The notes under the pieces are model-generated. The model had not been told where the DNA came from, ran no database searches, and was given only the letters and a program-made list of their open reading frames with translations. 64,000 bases of DNA, from the NCBI GenBank assembly GCA_003671055.1, contig QWPV01000003.1:22209-86208 (forward strand). Direction: 5' to 3'. The DNA comes from Planctomycetota bacterium. Lineage in GTDB: Bacteria; Planctomycetota; Phycisphaerae; Phycisphaerales; SM1A02. Position 1 is the stretch's first letter, and the number at the start of each line of letters is the position of its first letter. Of the stretch, positions 15,275 through 23,335 are shown in pieces. The position numbers and the translations under genes were made by a program.

Positions 15275-16726
15275 ATGCGCATGGGGTTGCAAACGTGGAG
15301 GTTCAGGGATTTTTGGAATTGCCCTTCGGTTGGCAGCGTTTTCGCATTGATCGCGTTGGCGTCTGCCGTCGTGGTGCTGGATGTAGCTAGCTCCGCCGAA
15401 GGAGCATGTAGCGCGGAGGAGCGCGAATGGCTCCAAGATGCAGAGCAGAAGGAGGGTGCGCCGCGGATCTCCGTTGCATCCGCGCAGATGCTTCCGAGCC
15501 TTGCGCATGAGTTGATGGTGTTCGTCATGGATGAGCCATCATTCCGAGAGCTTTGCGCAAAATTGAAGTTGTCCTTGGCGCAGCAGAGCGATGCCGACGC
15601 GCTCTTCCTCGCGTACCAGATTCGCGTGCAGGCCATTGAAACGAGCATCGCGAAGACACTCGAGCCGGTCGTCCCGCTATTCACCTCGCTCGAATTGATT
15701 CCTAGGGAGGAACGAAATGGGCAGACTTCCATTCACCTTGCGCTTGCGGATTGTTTCGGAAAGGCGTTTCACGAAGCGGAATCTGCGATGCGGTCGGCGA
15801 TGGGAAACTTCGAATCGTCGTTGTTGGCGAGTTTGACAGAAGCGCAGGCACTTCTCGCGTCGTGCGCCACGCGTGATTGGCGGCGAAGCGTCATGCTCAA
15901 CCGAGGAAACGACCACACGCGCGGCGTGTTCGATCTCGCAGCGCATGTCGACGTCGGGCGCGTTCTTGATGCGAGCGAGTGCGAGGGACGCGCAGTGTCG
16001 GCGTGGATTGCGGAGAGTGATGGGGAACCTGCATCAAATGCACAGGAGCGAGCGGATCGTCGGAAGACTGTTGCTCTCGTCGTCGAGCAGTACCATCTTA
16101 AGCTTGACGCACAACTCACTCGTCGGTTTTGGTCTGACATCGAGGATCACGATCGTGCGCGCATAGCAGCGATGCGTGGGGATGGCGAACGTCGAACCCA
16201 ATTGTGGAACAAGATCAGTCAGCGTTGGATGGAGGTTTTCCGAGTGAACGAGCGATTCGCGCGCGTGCTCGAAGACTTGATGAAGCGGAGCGGCGATCTG
16301 TCTGCTGCATCTGAGTGGCGGCAGCGTTTTTCCGCGGAGTATTTTCCCTTCACCTACGCCTCGAAGAGCGCGGACGCAGCGTACGACTGGATAGTCCGGA
16401 GCAACCCAGAGATGACTTCGCTCGCGGAAGTACACCGCATATATTCAGCGCATTGCGCCCAACGAGAAGAGCTCCGAACCGTATTGATGCAGCGACTGAT
16501 CGAGAGATGCGGAACATCCGCCGATGCGCACGGTGAGGCGATATCGCTTCGAAACTCAGGAGACCTCGATTGCATCAGGTCAACATTGGATCGGCTCCGA
16601 GTCATGAATGACAGCATGGTGCATGCACTCGGGTGCTGTCTCGACATTGAGCATGCGACAGAGTTCGACCGCGTGCTTGCGGCAGCGAAGGTCTCGAGCA
16701 TCGCGGGCGAGCGAATGGAGTATTGA
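15275..16726 (+). CDS. Exported protein of unknown function (483 residues)
   Basis: I do not recognise the family. The first about 42 residues have a positively charged start and a hydrophobic segment (VGSVFALIALASAVVVLDVASSAEG), fitting a signal peptide or anchor. The rest is predicted mostly helical and charged, with heptad-like stretches (about 145-190 and 265-345) and scattered Cys (CSAEE, LCAKL, CFGK, CATRD, GCCLD), without catalytic motifs I can name. It is the first gene of the repeat-bounded block, starting 12 bases after the T10-G8 tract. ATG at 15281 is an alternative start. Confidence 0.7.
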   Translation: MRMGLQTWRFRDFWNCPSVGSVFALIALASAVVVLDVASSAEGACSAEEREWLQDAEQKEGAPRISVASAQMLPSLAHELMVFVMDEPSFRELCAKLKLSLAQQSDADALFLAYQIRVQAIETSIAKTLEPVVPLFTSLELIPREERNGQTSIHLALADCFGKAFHEAESAMRSAMGNFESSLLASLTEAQALLASCATRDWRRSVMLNRGNDHTRGVFDLAAHVDVGRVLDASECEGRAVSAWIAESDGEPASNAQERADRRKTVALVVEQYHLKLDAQLTRRFWSDIEDHDRARIAAMRGDGERRTQLWNKISQRWMEVFRVNERFARVLEDLMKRSGDLSAASEWRQRFSAEYFPFTYASKSADAAYDWIVRSNPEMTSLAEVHRIYSAHCAQREELRTVLMQRLIERCGTSADAHGEAISLRNSGDLDCIRSTLDRLRVMNDSMVHALGCCLDIEHATEFDRVLAAAKVSSIAGERMEY

Positions 16727-16815
16727 CAGAGTATGGAGAGCCTTGTAGTCGGCTTCGTATCGATGGGATTGAATTCTGAAGGACTAGGAAAAATTTCACA
16801 CAAGGAATCGGATCT

Positions 16816-17211
16816 ATGTCTCATCGCATCAGTTGCAAGCGTTTGCTGTTCACATTTGGTGGCGTCGCACTCGTGCTCGCTGGAATCGTGCATGGATTGC
16901 ACGCAGCGCCGCCTTGGCCGGGGATTCCCGAGAAGTGGTTTACCCAATGCGTGAGCACCAGCCCATGCTCAACAACCGCATCGTGTACTGGTCAAGTTCC
17001 GGGGAGCATGTGCTCCAAATGTCAGTTTCCATACTCTCGCAGCGTGTGCTTCGAGTGGGATTGGGGAGATTGTCAGGAGCGACAGAATCCAGTTACGAAT
17101 TGTGGACTTCAGTGGAACGGGTATTGCGAGGCGCTCCCGGGCGGCGCGACGACCTGTGTTGATTTGCAGGTGGGCAACTATTGCTTCCGTGCGCAATGCC
17201 AATCCACTTAA
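16816..17211 (+). CDS. Small secreted cysteine-rich protein (12 Cys)
   Basis: A 131-residue protein with a clear signal peptide (LLFTFGGVALVLAGIVHGLHA, cleavage likely near residue 30). The mature part of about 100 residues holds 12 cysteines, an even number suited to six disulfides, spaced through the segments QCVSTSPCSTTASC, MCSKCQ and VCFEWDWGDC and the C-terminal tail. I recognise no named family. It is preceded by AAGGA (16795-16799) and followed after 19 bases by the next gene, so it is probably co-expressed with the two membrane proteins downstream. Confidence 0.75.
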   Translation: MSHRISCKRLLFTFGGVALVLAGIVHGLHAAPPWPGIPEKWFTQCVSTSPCSTTASCTGQVPGSMCSKCQFPYSRSVCFEWDWGDCQERQNPVTNCGLQWNGYCEALPGGATTCVDLQVGNYCFRAQCQST

Positions 17212-17230
17212 CGAGAGGGAGTGAGTTCCG

Positions 17231-18502
17231 ATGTTTCACGCTTCTCGCGCGTTTTTGATTCTCGCCTTCGCAATGTCTGTGCGGCAATCGTTGTCGGACA
17301 GCACGAGCGAGCCTCCGAACTTCACCGCAGCCGCACTCGCAGACTTGGTAGCGCAATCGAAGGGACTCCTTGTCGGCGACGTAGATACCACCATCGAAGT
17401 GCGTTCATTCGGGCGACGTCCGGCAGACAGTGCGCCTCCAAGTGTTGATGCAGTTACTGCGAGTGATGAATGGGACACGTCAAGGGTTGACTACTGGCAG
17501 TCCACCCGATTCCTCATCGCTCGGGACGAGATGTACGTTGTGTCCCGCGACTGTTTGCATCCTGATCCGACGTTGTGCTTCGAACAATACAACGTTTGGT
17601 CAAACGGCACGTGGAGTCAACGTGTGCGTGGCGATGGAGCCGTCACGCTCTTTGGTGAGATCGCGGCACCTGATCTCTTCGGATACAGCCTGGTGTTCAA
17701 TGAAATGGATGGCCGGTTCGGCTCTGCTCGGCGCATTGATCAAGAGATCAGGAGTGGAAAATGTATTGATCAATCGTTGGACAAAGGCGTCTTGCGATAT
17801 CGGTTCGAGTCGCCAGATGCTGCGGGTCGGGGCACGCGAGTCGAAGTGCGGGCTGAGTTGTCCCCACAGTTTCGATTGATGTCCTACACAATTGAGGGGT
17901 TCTTCGAAGGCGACCGCGCCCGCCCTCGTGTCCGAGAGACGTACCGCGTCGTCGAGTGGCAAGCGTGGGGAGAAGGCGTCATTCCCGTCGAAGCAGAACT
18001 TGTGGGTTGGAGTGCGGCCGATCCATCTCGCGAGCGGCCGACGGCAACCCAGGCGATGAAGACGTATCGGCGCACAGCGATTTGCGAGATTGAAAACATG
18101 GATGCGGTCAATCATCTCTTTGTGACGCCGATGCCTGCTGGAACAGCCGTCTACGATGATCGTCTGCGCTTGAGTTATGAAATCGGGAAGCCGATGCTCG
18201 CCGTCGAAGGCGTTCTCTATGAATTGCATGCGCCGCTTATGGAGCCACCGGGTGACAACCTCTCGGAGCTGATTCGTTCGGCTGTTCGACACACGGCCAT
18301 CCCGACTGATACGCAGCGCGAGTCCTCTTCGCGTCTCGTAACGGATGATGTCGCCTCGGATGGGCGCAATGACGGGCGAGCACCGCGGAGTTGGTGGCCA
18401 AGCACCTGCGGCGTGTGGATAGTTCTCGGTGGCGCCGTCGTGATGGGAACCGCCGCAGTATTCGTCGTGGCGCGTTGCGTGAGGAAATCAAACGCATGTT
18501 GA
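17231..18502 (+). CDS. Secreted protein with C-terminal membrane anchor, unknown function
   Basis: 423 residues: an N-terminal signal peptide (about 1-22), a large beta-rich exported domain (about 30-345), a low-complexity stretch, and a C-terminal membrane helix (about 393-415, CGVWIVLGGAVVMGTAAVFVVA) followed by a basic tail (RCVRKSNAC). The order suggests type I topology with the domain outside the cytoplasmic membrane. The segment LFVTPMPAGTAVYDDRLRL, with turns around GTW and DDR, vaguely recalls LolA/LolB-like or planctomycete DUF proteins, but I cannot assign it. It overlaps the next gene by 7 bases. Confidence 0.68.
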   Translation: MFHASRAFLILAFAMSVRQSLSDSTSEPPNFTAAALADLVAQSKGLLVGDVDTTIEVRSFGRRPADSAPPSVDAVTASDEWDTSRVDYWQSTRFLIARDEMYVVSRDCLHPDPTLCFEQYNVWSNGTWSQRVRGDGAVTLFGEIAAPDLFGYSLVFNEMDGRFGSARRIDQEIRSGKCIDQSLDKGVLRYRFESPDAAGRGTRVEVRAELSPQFRLMSYTIEGFFEGDRARPRVRETYRVVEWQAWGEGVIPVEAELVGWSAADPSRERPTATQAMKTYRRTAICEIENMDAVNHLFVTPMPAGTAVYDDRLRLSYEIGKPMLAVEGVLYELHAPLMEPPGDNLSELIRSAVRHTAIPTDTQRESSSRLVTDDVASDGRNDGRAPRSWWPSTCGVWIVLGGAVVMGTAAVFVVARCVRKSNAC

Positions 18503-19302
18503 AGTCGCACTTGCGCCCGCATCTTTCATTGCTCGGTGTCGTTGGTGGAATTTTGGGAGCGTTCGTGCTGCTCTGGAGCGCCCTTCGACCCAACCTAACA
18601 ACGCTTGCAGGCGCATCGGAGGAGCGGTCGGTTGGAGCACTTGAACTCGTTGGCGGAAGTGCAAAGTATGACTTCGGAGCTGTCGACATCGAGCACGCGC
18701 AATCCGAATTGCGTTGCGTGTTTCGGCTGAAGAACATCAGCGACGTTCCTCTACGCATCCTGCCTATATCGACAACCTGCGGGTGTACGGCGGCACGCGT
18801 AGAGCGCGAGGTGATCGCGCCCGGCGAAATCGCCGAAGTGAGCGCCGTGCTCCACATCCTCGACGTCGGAGCAAAATCTGCGCAGATTTTCGTTCGACAT
18901 GATTTGGATCCCGAACATCGAGTGGTGCTTACGGTTGCGGGAACTGGATGGCGTGCCCGCCAACTTCTCTGTGCGCGAGTGCATGTCGACGTGCGAGAAA
19001 AATCTGACGCGCGCGTGGACTTGCATCTCACGGATTACAACTCTTCAAGTCCGTTGCCTCCCGTGGAGATCGAAGTCTCCGAGGGGATTGTTGCGCGCTG
19101 CTCTCCATGGCGTTGCGTTCAGCCGCTGCAGCGGGAGGGTGGATTGCCGGCGCGTTGGGAGAGCACGCTTGTGATCGGTGTTGATCACAGTTTCCATAGT
19201 CCGTCGAGCGCAGTAGAGGCGACAGTTGGAGTGCATGTCGCAGGAATCCCGCACCGAGTGATTCATGCGCGGATTCTTCGTGAGGAAGAATCCGTTCGCT
19301 GA
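18496..19302 (+). CDS. DUF1573 domain membrane-anchored protein
   Basis: 268 residues with an N-terminal membrane helix (about 10-30, LSLLGVVGGILGAFVLLWSAL) and a DUF1573 Ig-like domain (about 48-145). The family hallmark is visible: YDFGAVDIEHAQSELRCVFRLKN, then ISTTCGCTAARVE, where TCGCTA is the conserved motif. Function of DUF1573 is unknown, with an extracytoplasmic protein-interaction role likely. I chose the ATG at 18496, inside the end of the preceding gene, because the longer frame from 18391 would overlap it by over 100 bases. It is the last gene of the repeat-bounded block. Confidence 0.8.
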   Translation: MLKSHLRPHLSLLGVVGGILGAFVLLWSALRPNLTTLAGASEERSVGALELVGGSAKYDFGAVDIEHAQSELRCVFRLKNISDVPLRILPISTTCGCTAARVEREVIAPGEIAEVSAVLHILDVGAKSAQIFVRHDLDPEHRVVLTVAGTGWRARQLLCARVHVDVREKSDARVDLHLTDYNSSSPLPPVEIEVSEGIVARCSPWRCVQPLQREGGLPARWESTLVIGVDHSFHSPSSAVEATVGVHVAGIPHRVIHARILREEESVR

Positions 19303-19324
19303 ACGATCCGAGGACCGAGAGTGT

Positions 19325-19346
19325 CGTCCGCAAAGTGCATGCGTGA
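19325..19346 (+). repeat. Right copy of 22-bp direct repeat
   Basis: Exact copy of 15161-15182, non-coding here, 22 bases after the DUF1573 stop and 52 bases before the epimerase gene. It marks the right edge of the putative cassette. Confidence 0.97.
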
Positions 19347-19398
19347 GTGGATGCGTTAGTCTGCGTGCGTTCGTCGCTTTCTTTCGAGTTGTTATCGC

Positions 19399-21252
19399 AT
19401 GCGGATCTTTATCACCGGTGCTACTGGAACGATTGGTCGTCGTCTCGTTGCGGACCGTGCGCATCGGGGTGATCGTGTCATTGCGTTGAGTCGGCATCCT
19501 GCGCGGGCGCGTGAGTTGTTTGCGCCGATTGGTCGTTCGGTGGAAGTGGTGGCGGGGGATGCGCGCTTCTCTGGGATCTGGCAGCAAAAGCTCGAAGCGT
19601 GTGATGCGATTGTGCATCTTGCGGGGCACAACACTTCGCATGAGCGTTGGACTGTGCGCATTCGTCGCGAGATTCGCGTCTCTCGGCTTGAGAGTGCGAA
19701 GCGGCTCATCGAAGGCGTGCGGAGTGCGAGTGTGCCGCCGAAGTCTTTCGTTGTGGCTTCGAGTGTGGCGGCGTTTGGTGATCGTGGATCGGAAGTGCTC
19801 GATGATCGCGCGTCGTACGGATCTGGATTTCTCGCGGGACTTGCTGCGGAGTTTGAGAGCGAGTGCGCGCGTGGTGAAACGCTTGGTATGCGCGTGGTGA
19901 CGCTGAGGCTCGGCGCGGTGCTTGATCCTTTCGGCGGCATGCTCGCGCGGCTTGCGCCGTGGTTTCGTCGCGGTTGTGGCGTGATTCCTGGCAAAGGTAC
20001 GCAGGCTGTGCCGTGGATTCATTGGCGCGATGCGGTCGGAATGTTTGACTGGGCGATCGCGAGTCGCGGCATTCTCGGTTCGGTGAATGCAGTTGCCCCT
20101 GAGCTTGTGCAGTGGTCGCGGCTCTCGAATGAATTCGCGACGCGCTGCGGTGCGGGTGGGATGGCTGCGCCTGTGCATGCAGTTCCAGCGATCGTCATGC
20201 GCATCCTCCTCGGTCAGGGTGCGTCGGAATATCTCGCGTCGCGTCATGCTGTTGCGAGCCGTGCAACCATGCATGGATTTCGCTTTGAATTCCCGCAACT
20301 TGCGGGTGCGCTCGATGAATGCTGCGCGGAATGGAGTCCTTCGCCGCGCAGTTCGTTGCTTGCGAAGTCAAATGGTCAGGTGCTTGTGGAGGTGGATGCG
20401 AAACCGCGTGTTGATGCGGTTCCTTTGGAGGGCATCGCATTCGACACACTCGTCAGCGCGCGAGTCGATGCGCCGTTGAGCGCAGTCGAACCGCCGCAAC
20501 GGACCGACGGCGTGCTCATTGATCTCGATCACGGATTGAGCGCGAGCAACGGTCGATTGCTTCCCGAAGCGCGCGAGATCCTTGAGATCATTGCGCGACA
20601 TGATCGCGCGCATTTCGGGCTCTTCTCGCAGCGACCATCGTGGGAATTGCCCGACCTCGCTGTCGGTCCACTCGCAACGCGCGCGCAACTGCTTTCCGGC
20701 GGGACATTGCTTCGCACCACGCGGCAGGTTGGAAACTTGACAGCAGCACACAAGATCGAATGCTCGCGCATTCCAGTCGAAACCGTGGTTGAGTTGTTGA
20801 AACGGCTCGGCGCATTCGCACCGCGCATCGGGCTTGTGTTCGAACATCCCGACGGCTTTGACACGCCCGAACCAAATCGTTTGCGCCATCCGCAGCACGG
20901 ACATCCGATCTTCATCACACGCGTTTGTGCCATTTCCGAACTTGAGGTTGCCGAGACGATGCGCATTCATCTTGTGGGTGGTGCAGAAGAACGCGGCACG
21001 GTTGTCGAGTGGATCATGCGTGAGTTTGTCGCCAATGGCACGCTCTCGCTTGAAGCGAAATCGCCGTGGATCGTGTCGATGTGGGCGACAGTTCCCACGC
21101 GAGCGCTCGCGCATGAATTCGCGATGGTTGCTGGATTAGATGAGCATGCGCACGCGATTCCGATCCGCAGCATCACTGAACTTCGGCGCGGATTTCGGCA
21201 CATTCTCGAGCCACCCGCGAAGGTCATCACGACTGAGCCGACGCGCGACTGA
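19399..21252 (+). CDS. YfcH-type NAD-dependent epimerase (TIGR01777/DUF1731) fused to a C-terminal domain
   Basis: 617 residues. The first about 310 form a YfcH/SDR39U1-type protein: Rossmann start MRIFITGATGTIGRRLV, VEVVAGDARF, VHLAGHN, ASSVAAFGDRG, and a C-terminal DUF1731-like segment (HAVPAIVMRILLGQGASEYLASRHAV). The usual family length is about 300. The remaining about 300 residues are extra. They have a DLDHGLSASNGRLLPEAREILEII segment followed by FGLFSQR and a final GLDEHAHAIPIRSITELRRGF, which recall motifs I, II and IV of Cof-type HAD hydrolases, but key acidic residues are not all present. Substrate unknown. The gene starts just right of the 22-bp repeat. Confidence 0.75.
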   Translation: MRIFITGATGTIGRRLVADRAHRGDRVIALSRHPARARELFAPIGRSVEVVAGDARFSGIWQQKLEACDAIVHLAGHNTSHERWTVRIRREIRVSRLESAKRLIEGVRSASVPPKSFVVASSVAAFGDRGSEVLDDRASYGSGFLAGLAAEFESECARGETLGMRVVTLRLGAVLDPFGGMLARLAPWFRRGCGVIPGKGTQAVPWIHWRDAVGMFDWAIASRGILGSVNAVAPELVQWSRLSNEFATRCGAGGMAAPVHAVPAIVMRILLGQGASEYLASRHAVASRATMHGFRFEFPQLAGALDECCAEWSPSPRSSLLAKSNGQVLVEVDAKPRVDAVPLEGIAFDTLVSARVDAPLSAVEPPQRTDGVLIDLDHGLSASNGRLLPEAREILEIIARHDRAHFGLFSQRPSWELPDLAVGPLATRAQLLSGGTLLRTTRQVGNLTAAHKIECSRIPVETVVELLKRLGAFAPRIGLVFEHPDGFDTPEPNRLRHPQHGHPIFITRVCAISELEVAETMRIHLVGGAEERGTVVEWIMREFVANGTLSLEAKSPWIVSMWATVPTRALAHEFAMVAGLDEHAHAIPIRSITELRRGFRHILEPPAKVITTEPTRD

Positions 21253-21324
21253 TCGCTCCAACCTCTGCTGCGCGAACAACCGTTACAATGCCGCGCCGCA
21301 GTTTCGCTGTCCTTTGGAGGTTGC

Positions 21325-22194
21325 ATGAAGGTTTGGATTGATGGAGCACTCGTCGACAAGTCGCAGGCAACAGTCTCGGTCTTTGACCACGGGCTGTTGT
21401 ACGGCGATGGCGTGTTCGAAGGCATTCGTGCCTACAACGGCCGCATCTTCAAACTACAAACGCATCTCGATCGACTGCTCGCGAGTGCGAAGTCGATTCG
21501 CCTCACGATGCACTACACCGAGCGCGAACTTGAGCAGGCTGTGCGTGAGACTGTCGCGGCGAATGGTTCGCCCGATGGGTACATCCGTCTGGTCGTGACT
21601 CGAGGCGTTGGTCCACTCGGGCTCTCGCCGTTCACCTGTCCGCGCCCTTGCACGATCGTGATCGCCGATCGCATTCAGCTCTACCCACAGGAGATGTATG
21701 ACAACGGTATGCCTGTCATCATCGCGCAACGCCCGAGGATTCCGGTCGAGTGCCTTGACCCTTCGGTGAAGAGTTTGAATTACCTCAACAACATTCTCGC
21801 GAAGATTGAAGCGATCGACGCAGGCGTGCATGAGGCGATCATGCTCAACACCGACGGCGAAGTGTGTGAGTGCACAGGCGACAACATCTTCTTGGTTGCG
21901 GGCGGTCGATTGTTGACGCCACCCACCAGCGCGGGATTGCTCGACGGCGTCACGCGCCGATACGTCATGCAGACACTCGCGCCAGCATTGGGGCTTTCGG
22001 TGGAGGAGCGGCGATTCCGCATCGAAGATCTTTTCACTGCGGATGAAGTGTTTCTCACAGGCACCGCTGCGGAAGTCATCGGCGTCACGCGCATTGATGG
22101 CGAGCAGTTCGGTGATGGAACAGTCGGACCGATCACGCAGAAGTTGATGGCAGAGTTCCGTCGGCGTGTGTCGAAAGACGCGCCGGAAGATTGA
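21325..22194 (+). CDS. ilvE: Branched-chain amino acid aminotransferase
   Basis: PLP-dependent fold-type IV aminotransferase for the last step of Leu/Ile/Val synthesis. The 289 residues fit the shorter IlvE class. The PLP lysine is in SVKSLNYLNNILAK (Lys about 149), with SVFDHGLLYGDGVFEGIRAY near the N-terminus and LNTDGEVCECTGDNIFLV later. The specificity motif GPLGLSP fits IlvE better than D-amino acid aminotransferase or PabC. A TACAAT box lies at 21283-21288 and GGAGG (21316-21320) precedes the ATG by 4 bases. Confidence 0.93.
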   Translation: MKVWIDGALVDKSQATVSVFDHGLLYGDGVFEGIRAYNGRIFKLQTHLDRLLASAKSIRLTMHYTERELEQAVRETVAANGSPDGYIRLVVTRGVGPLGLSPFTCPRPCTIVIADRIQLYPQEMYDNGMPVIIAQRPRIPVECLDPSVKSLNYLNNILAKIEAIDAGVHEAIMLNTDGEVCECTGDNIFLVAGGRLLTPPTSAGLLDGVTRRYVMQTLAPALGLSVEERRFRIEDLFTADEVFLTGTAAEVIGVTRIDGEQFGDGTVGPITQKLMAEFRRRVSKDAPED

Positions 22195-22222
22195 GCGCGA
22201 ACGATCGAAGGAGTAAAGAACG

Positions 22223-23335
22223 ATGCGTTGCAAAGGTTGCAGTCACTCACTTTGGAATCTGACTGGCAACATCTGCCCCGAGTGCGGGAAAGAGTTCACG
22301 CGCGCAGAGTTTGAATTTCAGCCGTATTCGGTGATGTTCAAATGCCCATCGTGCGCGCAGCCTTATTACGGTGCAGGCGAGAAGGGGCATCTCGTGCCGA
22401 CTGCGTTTGAATGCACATCGTGCCACCACGCGATCGACATGGAATCATGCGTGCTCGTACCCGCGAAAGGCAGAGAAGAAGACGCTGTTGCAGTGGGTGC
22501 GCCGGTGCCGTGGACAACGGAGGCAAGTTTCTTCCGCAGATTGTGGGAGACCTCGATTGCTGCACTCGTCAAACCGCGCAGCCTCGGGATTGCTATCGCC
22601 GCACACGAACCACGATTGAAAAGCGCGATGGCATTCTTCGGTGTCGTGATGGGAATATTGTTGGTGATCTCACTCGTGTGCGCCGTCGCGCAGGGCGGAT
22701 TCATGATGCTCATGATGGGCGGATTGGGTGGGCTCGGTGGTGGTGGCGGCGGGGCTCCCGTAGTTCCGGGCACTTTCCTGCTCGCATCACAGATGGGACC
22801 AGGTTTGATCCTTTCCGTTGGCATGCCGCTTTTCTACGGCATTTACATTCCCATCAGCGCGGCAGTCGCAGTCGTACTGTGGCGGATACTCGGCGGCGAG
22901 TCGACGCGAGAGTCGCATCAACCTCCAACACTAACATTCGTGCGTGCGGTTGAAATCTTGCTCTGGTCGAGCGGATCATTGCTCGTCACGCTCGTGCCAT
23001 GCGTCGGAAGTTTCGCATCTGTCTGGTGGATCGTGAGTGCTGCAATAGTGACGAGCGCGTTCGTGGGTGCGCGACTCGGTGCAGCATCAACAGGCAAATC
23101 CGCATGGTCAATGGTCCTCGGCATGCTCGCGCCACTGCTCTTGATTTGCGGAGGAGTGATTGCCTTCGCGATGGTGATCGCAGGGATGGGGATGTCGAGC
23201 GCGCGGGCGAGTGCGCGGGCCAACCTGTCGGGCGCGCAGGCTCCGGCACCTATGGTCGCGCCTGCATCAGCGCCTGAACCTGAGCCCGTCGCCGAGCCTG
23301 CTCTCGTGGAAGACGCCGTTCCAACGCCGAATTGA
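22223..23335 (+). CDS. Zinc-ribbon membrane protein of unknown function
   Basis: 370 residues. The N-terminus holds zinc-ribbon pairs: CKGCSHSLWNLTGNICPECGKEF, then CPSCAQPYY and CTSCHHAID. About five membrane segments follow (around 140-170, 195-235, 245-262, 272-290, 300-330), separated by a Gly-rich loop (GGLGGLGGGGGG), and a Pro/Ala/Glu-rich tail. The overall plan resembles Yip1-like zinc-ribbon membrane proteins common in planctomycetes. The stop abuts the stop of the convergent MATE gene with no spacer. Confidence 0.72.
   Translation: MRCKGCSHSLWNLTGNICPECGKEFTRAEFEFQPYSVMFKCPSCAQPYYGAGEKGHLVPTAFECTSCHHAIDMESCVLVPAKGREEDAVAVGAPVPWTTEASFFRRLWETSIAALVKPRSLGIAIAAHEPRLKSAMAFFGVVMGILLVISLVCAVAQGGFMMLMMGGLGGLGGGGGGAPVVPGTFLLASQMGPGLILSVGMPLFYGIYIPISAAVAVVLWRILGGESTRESHQPPTLTFVRAVEILLWSSGSLLVTLVPCVGSFASVWWIVSAAIVTSAFVGARLGAASTGKSAWSMVLGMLAPLLLICGGVIAFAMVIAGMGMSSARASARANLSGAQAPAPMVAPASAPEPEPVAEPALVEDAVPTPN

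Larger units (their letters stand above)
15161..19346. mobile_element. Putative inserted cassette at the 3' end of rpoN
   Basis: A 4.2-kb segment bounded by a perfect 22-bp direct repeat. The left copy is the rpoN 3' end and the right copy is non-coding, 52 bases before the next gene. Inside are four same-strand genes for exported or membrane proteins, with overlaps or short gaps, and nothing else. No integrase or transposase is visible. The arrangement resembles site-specific integration at a gene 3' end, with the attachment core duplicated. AGG/AGA codons seem more frequent by eye than in neighbouring genes. The element call is an inference from the repeat. Confidence 0.5.

Noticed and set aside
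15330..15347. A third sigma-54-like match (TGGCAGCGTTTTCGCA)
   Set aside because: It lies inside the coding sequence of the first cassette gene, has CG in place of TTGC context at -14, and has no gene start suitably downstream.
18391..18495. Upstream GTG start for the DUF1573 gene
   Set aside because: It would overlap the preceding gene by over 100 bases. The ATG at 18496 is followed at once by the membrane anchor.
19045..20298. A 417-codon minus-strand open frame
   Set aside because: It is antisense to the DUF1573 and YfcH-type genes, rich in Arg, His and Thr, and crosses the 22-bp repeat boundary.
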